Part shown: positions 55,990 through 64,000 of the stretch, piece after piece
Numbering within the stretch: the stretch's first letter is position 1
Layout of the letters: the number at the start of each line of letters is the position of its first letter
NCBI GenBank assembly: GCA_037349315.1
Contig: JBAIAC010000004.1
Coordinates: 43,837,001 to 43,901,000 of the forward strand
From: Chelydra serpentina
Taxonomy: Eukaryota > Chordata > Testudines > Chelydridae
Reading direction: 5' to 3'
Length of the DNA stretch: 64,000 nt
The notes under the pieces: model-generated
Seen by the model: the letters and a program-made list of their open reading frames with translations, nothing else
Database searches by the model: none
What the model was told of the DNA's origin: nothing
Program-made: the position numbers and the translations under genes

Positions 55990-56397
55990 CAGTAACGTAG
56001 CTAGGGGTGGAACAGGGGGAGCGCCCGCTTCCCCTGAGCACATTTTCCAAAAGTGGCGCCTTTTTAATTTTTGAAAGGGTGGAGGTGGAGCAACATCCCC
56101 CCGCTGGCCCCACCAAGAGCCTGCTGCTGGCCTGGGTGAAAGAACCCAGACTGGCAGCGGGCTGAGAGACTCCTGCTGGTAGGAGCCCACAGCGGGAATC
56201 CTAGAGCGGCAGCTAGCTGAGCCGCTCAGCCCAGCCCGCTCTGGGATTCCCCCCGTGGGCTCCTGCCAGCAGGGGTCCCGCCGCTGGCCCCACCAAGAGC
56301 CCGCTGCTGGCCTGGGTTCTTTCACCAAGGTCGGGTCGGGTGGCGCCTTTTTTTATGTGTTCGCTCCCCCTGGTGTTAGAACCTGGCTACGCCACTG
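55990..56397. mobile_element. hAT-type MITE with CAGTGGCGTAGC ends, 8-bp TSD
   Basis: The termini CAGTAACGTAGCTAGG and CCTGGCTACGCCACTG are inverted. A perfect 8-bp duplication GGACCAAG lies at 55982-55989 and 56398-56405. Inside, GCTGGCCCCACCAAGAGCC occurs twice directly (about 56103 and 56283), flanking a GC-rich inverted centre (GGAATCCTAGAGCGG / CGCTCTGGGATTCC). Confidence 0.9.
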
Positions 56398-56405
56398 GGA
56401 CCAAG

Positions 56406-57270
56406 TGGTGTGTAATCATGGGGGACCATGGGGAGGGGCGGGAGAGAGATAATAAGGGGCTGGCGAAGGAAGACATTAGAGAGAAATGAACAGGCCCATG
56501 CTTGTCCGCTCAGAGCTGCAGCCATGTTGGTTAGGGTTGGGTCACTTCAGACTCAGATTTGTAAGTTATTTTGTAGAAACAAATGCCAACAGTTTTTCGT
56601 TTGAAGACACTTTAGGAAAAGTGTCACTGTGGATCTCTCCATCTCTTGCTAAAGAAATCACCTGTCTGGGCCTTGCAAGATTGGCCCAGTCCCTTAACCA
56701 GTTAATGCAATGGAAATCTCCTTGCTCTTGAATGATGGATAAGAGTAGATGGAAGCGTAGCTTGTAACTAATAAATGAATGCATTATAAGAGCTGGATAT
56801 AAGAGACTAATAACTGATAGGTAATAAATAAGTGATAGCTTAATGTTTAAAGCTGAAATGCAAGAAATCTACAGGCTTAGGTCTGTAAGATATTTAGCTT
56901 AGTCAAATTAGGCCTTAGGATAAGTTAGATATATTATAAAGATCAGTTAGCATAAGTGAGTTGATAATAAACTTGCTGAGCTTATGTCTGTTTGTGTTAT
57001 GCTGATGGTTTGAAAATAACTGCTGAATTTGGATAATAATGTCTAAGAGAGATTAGTAGACATCACAAGATAACCATGGGTGGCTGGGGGGAAATGTTGG
57101 AGACTTCCTTAAGGTAGCCACATGTTACTATGGGTGATAAGGCAACATAAATGCTAATGGGTTGAAAGGAGAACTATCTAATTGGCCTATCAAGTGACAA
57201 TCCTCCCAATGATATTGGGGTAACATCCTCATAGACGGACATGAGGGGTTCAACCCTCGTGCATACTAAA
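56406..57270. other. intergenic; AT-rich, possibly LTR-related
   Basis: Many TAATAAATAA/TTAGCTTAG-like stretches from 56760 suggest a retroelement regulatory region, but I find no boundaries. Confidence 0.35.
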
Positions 57271-57279
57271 TAAGCTTTG

Positions 57280-57620
57280 GTGGTCCTATGTGTAACTTAC
57301 TATAAATGGGGCCTGGTTGATGGCTGGAGTAGTCACTTCCTGGGGGGGTCATTGTTCCTGACCCTCAACAGGAGCCAGGCACCTCCACTCTTCTTCAGGA
57401 TTCTATCTGGCTATAGGAGGATGAAAGAATTAGAAAAACTGGTGCTGGACACTTTGTACTTTCAAACCATTACAATCTCCATGGCAGTTATATTTACTGG
57501 GGGGTTTTCTATGTGATAAGGCTTTTAATAAAGGTACATCTAATTAGATGTGATTGTGATTGTTGTTTCCTGCATGCTCCTCAAGTCTCCAACCCAAACA
57601 GTGATGCTAGCTGAAAATGG
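57280..57620 (+). mobile_element. LTR-like fragment
   Basis: ACTATAAATGGGGCCTGG resembles a TATA region, and AATAAAGGTACATC at about 57525 resembles a poly(A) signal about 230 bp later, followed by a TG-rich stretch. This spacing is like LTR R/U5 sequence. No terminal TG/CA pair or duplication was found. Confidence 0.35.
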
Positions 57621-57774
57621 TGGTGTTAGCCTGGATGTTTTGACTACTGTTGTAGCCATGGAGATTGGACCTTTGTCTAATACTAGAGTTTAAAGGGGTT
57701 ACCAGTATTACTCAATACATAATCAATAAAGGCTACAGGAGCATCTGCCTGATCCTCACTCCCATTCGTTATTG

Positions 57775-57945
57775 TAGATATTTCTGTCATATCTTCTCTT
57801 ACTTTTCTCCTTTCCAGGCTAAATAATGAGAGTATTTTTAATCTCTCAATCTTTGGAAACCCTTTCCCAGTAGGTCTTTAGAGTAAAATCTAATCATCTT
57901 TGTTGCCCTTCTCTGAACTTTTCTGTTTCTGTTGTATTCTTTTTG
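57775..57945 (-). mobile_element. CR1-like LINE fragment (antisense)
   Basis: CATATCTTCTCTTACTTTTC, CTAAATAATGAGAG, CATCTTTGTTGCCCTTCTCTG: the antisense 3' region of CR1-type LINEs that precedes the conserved TTGCCCT.CTCTG block. Confidence 0.65.
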
Positions 57946-58242
57946 TGATGAGATGAATGATACAATAAGATATTCAATCTACTGTAATTGTTTTCTTTTT
58001 GCTTGAATGAGATATTACATTTTAAATCAGCTAGCTTGAGCTCCTGGATGGAAATTTCACTGGGTGGAAGTTTCTGCCTGACTCACGTAGGCTGTTGGTC
58101 TGACTGGTTTGACTGGATGACAACAGTGTTTCCAAACCTGAGAACGGGTGGAAGGGGAGGACTGGTCTAGGGGGCACAGAGGAGTAGGGCAGTATGAGGT
58201 GAAGGCTGTGGGATCCCAGATCAGCATCACTCCTCAAAGCAG

Positions 58243-60905
58243 ATTCACAAATTCCATGGCCAGAAGGGACCATTGTGATCATCTAGTCTGACAGCCTGTA
58301 GAACAGAGGCTATAGAATTCCCCAAAAATAATTCCTAGAAGTATATCATTTAGAGAAACATCCAATCATGGTTTAAAAGTTGTCAGTGATGGAGAATCCC
58401 CCATGACCCTTGGTACAGTAAATTGTTCCAATGTTTAATTACCTTTACTGTCAAAAATTTACACCTTATTTCCAATCTGAATTTGTCTAGCTTCAACTTC
58501 CAGCCATTGTATCCTTACACCTTTCTCTGCAAAACTGAAGAGCTCATTATTAAATATTTGTTCCTCATGTAGATACTTATAGATTGTTGTGACCCTCAGT
58601 GCCCATTGACAGAGGGCCCACCACACTGTAACTCATATCAGGTCTGACACATTTACTATCCACAACACACTGTTATCATAACATGTATCTAAAATATGTC
58701 ATGTAAGGCATCATATATAAACTGGTGACATGCTGGTCCTGAAAATCATTGTGTGATGTATGTACAGATTGTGTACAAAGGGTTGTATGTGTGTGCTGGA
58801 AATATGTTCTTAAAATGTGTTTGGGAGGCAGTGCATAAACCAGGTCTGCCCAAGACAAAGGAATGTGGATTCATCTGTCTGACTGGCTTGATTACAGGCA
58901 GAGGACAATGAAAGTCCATTTACATATAAGGTAAGGCAACTGAGTTAACAAACAATGGAGGGAACAATTTAGTGAGCACACCAGGGGTCCAAAAAGTCTT
59001 CCTGGCTCCTAAGACAAAAACAATGGACATTGTCTTTTTGCTCCCTCTTATATTTTCCATTTTCATTAGCCATCAATTAGGGGGATATAAGGAACAGCAC
59101 CCTCTGAGCCTGAGAAAATTGAATCCCTTTTGGCCTGACGAGCAGGAGTTGCTGGTAGCTTGATGTAAGTGAGAAAAACATGTTAGGTAAAGATTGTAAC
59201 TTGCTATAATTACGTTTTAGTCACTAGAAAACGTGTTTTGTTTTGTTAGTAACCATACCTGTCTCTCTTTCTCTTAGTATCACTTAATTTTATTAACAAA
59301 GAACAGAGATTTTTTTCATAGTTTTACTATAAACCATCTCAGTGCTGTCATATTGAAGTAAAGTATGCATCTTTAGCTAGACTAACAGGCTGATGTATAC
59401 TCTGCCTCTTTGGAGGCAACAAACTTGATAATTTCTGAGTGTGTCCAGTAAGAGGTACTGGACACTGCAGAAAGATGTGTCTGGGGGTAACTCTGGAACT
59501 AGAGTTCACTGTCTGTTACCTGCAGGGCAGGGTTTAGCCTGGCAGAGTCTCGAATAATTTGCTGGTGAAGTGGACAGACTGGTGTGGCAGGGAGCTGACA
59601 CACAATCTAATCTCCAGTAAAGCTCACTCTTGCTAAAACAGTTCTGGGTGACCTGAGCAGAATGTCACAACTACAATCAAGTCACCCCTTAATCGTCTCT
59701 TTGTTAGCTAAATAGATCGAGCTCCTTGAGTCTATTACTAAAGGCCGGTTTTCTAATTTGTTAATCGTTTTCATGGCTCTTCTCTGAACCCTCTATAATT
59801 TATCAAGAGCATTCTTGAATTGTGGGCACAAGAACTAGATAGACACAGTATTCCAGCAGTGGTCACATTCATGCCAAATATAGAGGTAAAATAACCTCTC
59901 TACACCTAATTGAGATTCTTCTGTTTATGTATCCAAGGATTCCATTAGCTCTTTTGGCCACAACATCACACTGGGAGCTAATTATCCATCATGACCCCCA
60001 AATCTTTTTCAGAGTTACTGTTCCCATGATAGGGTCCCCATTGCACAGGTATGGCCTACATTCTCTGTTCCTAGATGTAAGCATTTATCTTTATCCATAT
60101 TAAAATGCATATTGTTTGCGCCCCAGTTTACCAAGTGATCCATATCACTATATATTAGTGATGTATCCTCTTCATTATTTACTACTCCCCCAATTTTTGT
60201 GTCATCTGCAAACTTTTTAAGTGATGATTTTATGTTTTCTTCCAGGTCATTGATAAAAATGTTAAATAACATAGGGCCAAGAACCAATCCCCATGGGACT
60301 TCACTGGAGACAGAGCTGCTCGATGACAATTCCTCCATTCTCAATTACATTTTGAGATCCATCAGTTAGCCAATTTTTAATCCATTTAATGTGTGTCATA
60401 TTAATTTTATATTCTAGCTTTTTAAACAAAATGTTGTGTATCAAATCAGACACCTTACATAAGTCTAAGTATATTTCACTATTACTTTTATCAACCAGAT
60501 TTATAATCTCATCAAAAAATATCAAGTTAATATGACAGGATATATTTTCCATAAACCCATTTGATTTACATTAATTACATTACTCTTCCTTAATTCTTTA
60601 TTAATCAAGTCCCGTATCAGCTGCTCCATTATGTTGCCTAGGATTGATATCAGGCTGACACGCCTATAATTACCTGAATCATCCTGTTTACCCTTTTTAA
60701 AAATTGTCACAAGATTAGCTTGTTCCCTATCTTCTGGAACATCCCCAGTGCTTCAAGACTTATTGAAAATCAACATTAATGGTCCAAAGAGCTTCTCAGC
60801 CAATTCTTTAAAAACTCTTGGATGCATGTTACCTGGACCTGCTGATTTTAAAATGTCTAACTTTAGTAGACTTCTGTTTAATATCTTTTAGAGATACTAG
60901 TGGAA
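58243..60905 (-). mobile_element. CR1 LINE, about 1.6 kb, split by an LTR
   Basis: The antisense 3' end lies at 58243-58587 (GGGACCATTGTGATCATCTAG) and the rest at 59670-60905. On the minus strand the RT domain is readable in pieces: GLVLGPMLFNIFINDL, KKFADDTKIGG (the FADD catalytic motif, about 60195) and DKCLHLG, with upstream fragments at 60301-60710. Stops and frameshifts are frequent and the 5' part is missing. It is the longest CR1 in the window. Confidence 0.9.
58588..59669. mobile_element. solo LTR inserted in the CR1
   Basis: It starts TGTGACCCTCAG, ends AGCAGAATGTCACA and is 1082 bp. The CR1 consensus reads on across it (ATAGATTGT before, ATCAAGTCACC after). The TGTGAC...GTCACA ends resemble the LTR at 40791. 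I see no exact duplication, so the ends are accurate only to a few bases. Confidence 0.75.
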
Positions 60906-61376
60906 AAATGTGATCCTACAGCTGGGTAGCAAGTGACTCCTTCAAAGCCATCTTCCTTGCAATGGCCCCTGAAAAGGTTGGCCAGAAAAGCAACTTGCAG
61001 GGAAGCCATGCTTGTGGTTGCGTCCATTGCTTTGTATGGATTGAAGGAATTAATGCTACTAAGATAACCTTTGTATTAGTTAACTAGATTGGGCAGGCAG
61101 AATTCACAAGCCAGACCTTCCCTTCTGCCTCGGACTGGCACACTGAGGGCATAGGAGGAGGCATAGAAAGAGTTGCTCTCGAGAGTTGTAGTGAAGCAGA
61201 TACACCTGACTTGTGTGTTTGTCTGCAATAGTTTGCCCGTTATACTTATCCATGTATCTGAGTATCTCAACTGACATCACGGCCCCATTGTCTTAGGCAT
61301 GGCACAAACAGAATAAGTGACTGTCCCTGCCCTGAGCAGCTTACAATCTAAATAGACAAGACAGACAAAGAGAGAT

Positions 61377-61508
61377 AAGGTGGGTGAGGTAATATCTTTT
61401 ATAGGACCAATTTCATTTGGTGAAAGAGAAGATTTTGAGCTCCTCAGACCTCTTCTTCTTGTTGTCTCTCTCATATCCTGCGACCGATATGGCTACAACA
61501 ACACTGCA
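61377..61508. repeat. snap-back repeat copy with tail
   Basis: The left arm AAGGTGGGTGAGGTAATATC is present; the right arm is lost. The tail TCTCTCATATCCTGCGACCG, ATATGGCTACAACAACACTGC is intact. AAGACAGAC-rich sequence lies on both sides, suggesting an eroded duplication. Confidence 0.75.
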
Positions 61509-61674
61509 AAAGACAGACAGAAGACAGAGAGCAATCTGATGATTTGCAAATGTCACATTTACTCAACAGATCCCTTCTCTAATGAACTCTCTCAGACAGT
61601 GGTGCTTCACTTTCATTACCTTGAGGCAAATATCTCTCTATAATTCTCTGTTATCCATGCAGGTAGAAGAGAAA

Positions 61675-61920
61675 GACAGTCCTGGTGGTCTAAACACAAA
61701 CTGGTAGACAGGCACTCTGGGTTTTCATCTCAGCTCTGGCAGTCCCTCTGAGGCTTTAGGCAAAACTCCTAATTTCTCCTTGTATCAGTTTCCCAATCTT
61801 TAAAATGAGATTAATAGTATTTATTTACTTCAGATAGATTTGTGAAGATTAGATAATAGCTATAAAGCACTTCCAATATGGAAAGCACATTCTAGGTGCT
61901 AAGTATTATTTACCAGTAAC
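61675..61920 (+). repeat. MIR/CORE-SINE
   Basis: CCTGGTGGTCTAAACAC.. and TCTGGGTTTTCATCTCAGCTCTGGCAG in the head, TTAGGCAAAACTCCTAATTTCTCCTTGTATCAGTTTCCC in the core, and AAAATGAGATTAATAGTA at the end match the MIR consensus layout. Confidence 0.7.
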
Positions 61921-61986
61921 ATCTCTATAATCATTGTATCTACTTTGATTTTCCTACTCACATCCTGGTGGGCAAGTGGACTCTTA

Positions 61987-62281
61987 GGGCTGGTCCAGAC
62001 TAACCCCCCGGTTCGAACTAAGATACGCAACTTCAGCTACGTGAATAACGTAGCTGAAGTCGAAGTATCTTAGTTCGAACTAAAAGGTACTTACCGCGGG
62101 TCCAGACGTGGCAGGCAGGCTCCCCCGTCGACTCCCCGTACTCCTCTCGCAGAGCAGGAGTACCGGTGTCAACGGCGAGCACATCCGGGATTGATTTATC
62201 GTGTCTAGACAAGACGTGATAAATCGATCCCAGAAGATTGCTTGCTTGCCGCCGAACCAGGAGGTAAGTATAGACATACCC
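61987..62281. mobile_element. fold-back MITE with TTA TSD
   Basis: Starts GGGCTGGTCCAGACTAACCC, ends AGTATAGACATACCC, with TTA at 61984-61986 and 62282-62284. Hairpins: TTCGAACTAAGATACGCAACTTCAGCTACG against CGTAGCTGAAGTCGAAGTATCTTAGTTCGAA, and ATTGATTTATCGTGTC against GATAAATCGATCC. Confidence 0.9.
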
Positions 62282-62312
62282 TTAGACACATCCATGTGGT
62301 TCTTACTTCTGA

Positions 62313-62597
62313 GCCCAGGTCTACACTAACCCCCCCGTCGAACTAAGATACGCAACTTCAGCTACGTTAATAACGTAGCTGAAGTCGAAGTACCTTAGTT
62401 CGAACTTACCTGTGGTCCAGACACGGCGCGCAGGCTCCCCCGTCGACTCCGCCTACTCCACTCGTCGAGCTGGATTACCAGCGTCGACGAGGGAGCACTT
62501 CCTGGTTCGATTTATCGCGTCTTGACAAGACGCGATAAATCGAACCCAGAACATCGATCCCGCGCCTCCGACGCGACGGATAAGTATAGACATACCC
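62313..62597. mobile_element. fold-back MITE with TGA TSD, second tandem copy
   Basis: Starts GCCCAGGTCTACACTAACCC, ends AGTATAGACATACCC, with TGA at 62310-62312 and 62598-62600. It has the same two hairpins and orientation as the copy at 61987 but differs at many positions and has its own duplication, so the two inserted independently 31 bp apart. Confidence 0.9.
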
Positions 62598-62600
62598 TGA

Positions 62601-64000
62601 GGAACTTCCATAATCTTGTACTATTTATCTTGATATCTGCAGCTCTTCAGATTTTCTCTGTCCTTGGTCTCTGTCATGCACATTCCCTGCCAGAGTTTAT
62701 TCCATTCTATTCGTATAGTTAGGCTAGATTTCATATTTTAAAGGATACTTTGGGAGACTTCAATAAACTCATCTACTATGCCATTAAGCCACATTGTCCT
62801 TCACTTTTACCTCCTGTTTGTGTCAGGTGTATGCACACTTTTGTGGAGCTCTAACAACGTATTTTTTTAGTGGCCTCCAGGCTGATTTTGGACAAGATCC
62901 TATTTGTTTAATTCCTATGAGTAGTCCAAACAAATCCAGTGGGATTGCTAACACGATACAGAAGAGCAGAATTTTCCTACTGTTATTTCCTAACTTTCCC
63001 CATAGAAACTGTATCTGTTTTATGCATTTTTTTAAAGAAGTGTCTCTTCTTGAAATTTGACATAGGTTGCTAGTTCTAATTCCATCTTCTCTTCCCTGTG
63101 TAAGGAATAAGGATAAAAAATCGTATCTACACTGTATTAATTGTTCCCACGGTTAGTGGTTTGACCATATTCACTGCTTGGAACAAACTCCTATGTGTGT
63201 TACCCAGGATTAAGTTAAACGAAGGCTATTCTCTTTATGCTCCAAAATCAGCTGTTCTGTGCTTTAGGATCTGCAGGAAGGGTGCAAAGCTTGCAGACCA
63301 TTGAGGTTTCCAATGATTTTCTGGAAACTAGCACGTTAGTGATTGAATATGTCTCTTCTAATCAAGTGTAGAATGAGGCAGATGCATGAGCAAGTATTGC
63401 TCAGATACCATGGTGATGGTCATGCTCTAATCCCCTAGATTTTCAGTGGACTTTTGTTAAGTGTTAAATACTGTCTTTTAAAGAGTGTTAGTTGAAATTC
63501 TTGATTGGTGTTTCAGGGCTTTCAGCCAAACTCTCCAATAGGACTATCAATTAGCAAAGCTCTTTATAAACAGGCACATTTAGAGGCAATTTATAGAGTA
63601 GCCTTGTCTCCAATTAATAAGCTGTTGCCTTTTTTATTATTTTATTGAGAGAGGTCTCAATTTATATGGATATTTTGACCCACTGTCAAACTAACAAAAG
63701 GAATTTCTATGAAATGCACAGGTGTAGCACTTAATTCTACTGTTTTATCAAAATTATGTTGCACTGAATGTTAATGAGACGTATGGACATGACTCCAAGA
63801 AAAAGCAATGTTAGTGAATGTATAGTACAATAAGATACTGAGTTCTGAAGAAAATGATTTGTTAATAAATGGATTCTTGATACTTTATTGTAGTACTAGG
63901 ATTGGCATTTTCCTTTCTTCTCTGTGAATTCAGGGCTCCCAAACATCCATTCTGACAGCCTTGGAGAGCGAAGTCCTCACTTTATCCATATTAGCTATTG
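62601..64000. other. intergenic, no feature recognised
   Basis: AT-rich sequence without a gene, LINE or DNA-transposon signature that I can support. A weak snap-back segment (GATTTTGGACAAGATCCTA...) lies near 62884. Confidence 0.45.

Larger units (their letters stand above)
60906..61986. other. intergenic with a snap-back repeat and a MIR
   Basis: Unassigned to about 61285. A dispersed short repeat follows (GACTGTCCCTGCCCTGAGCAGCTTACAATCTAA, 61318-61352), then a snap-back copy (61377-61508) and a MIR (61675-61920). Confidence 0.5.

Noticed and set aside
1..64000. CRISPR array, bacterial operon or phage system
   Set aside because: The window is vertebrate nuclear DNA with spliced exons and LINE/LTR/hAT repeats; no spaced identical direct repeats of CRISPR type were seen.

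Overview
The window is nuclear DNA from a vertebrate, most likely a turtle; another sauropsid such as a crocodilian is the alternative. The one host gene is the 3' end of WASF3 (WAVE3), on the + strand. It has four coding exons with canonical splice sites, in the reading phases the protein requires, and ends in a stop codon at 14152-14154. The lineage call rests on the repeats: many CR1 LINE pieces, DIRS/Ngaro tyrosine-recombinase retrotransposons, fold-back MITEs and LTRs of a kind I associate with turtle genomes. No alignment was run.

Layout. 1-14154 holds the last part of WASF3 (exons 1298-1473, 5405-5668, 8388-8761 and 13997-14154). Its introns carry a solo LTR with a Tigger-like element nested in it, two fold-back MITEs and a decayed Ngaro-like element in antisense. 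14155 to about 16685 is the probable 3' UTR, ending near an AATAAA at 16663-16668. From there to 64000 I find no host gene. This is an intergenic desert built from nested transposons.

Main mobile elements in order: a nearly intact DIRS retrotransposon (17947-24476, minus strand) with inverted terminal repeats, an internal complementary region, gag, RT/RNase H and an intact tyrosine recombinase; a second Ngaro-like element with gag, recombinase and SGNH-hydrolase remnants (25367-28711), inserted in a CR1; hAT elements with perfect 8-bp target duplications (29959-30082, 31938-32550, 36854-37205, 55990-56397); a decayed autonomous hAT (38564-43237), itself hit by a solo LTR and a CR1; a Ty3/gypsy pol relic (50690-52330) with a 3' polypurine tract and a nested LTR; and a long CR1 (58243-60905) split by an LTR.

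Many boundaries can be fixed exactly because target-site duplications are readable: 8 bp for hAT, 3 bp for the fold-back MITEs, TA for Tigger, 4-5 bp for LTRs and 12-14 bp for a snap-back retroposon family. These give a relative order of insertions. The least ordinary material is the pair of tyrosine-recombinase retrotransposon families and the snap-back retroposons that share one tail.
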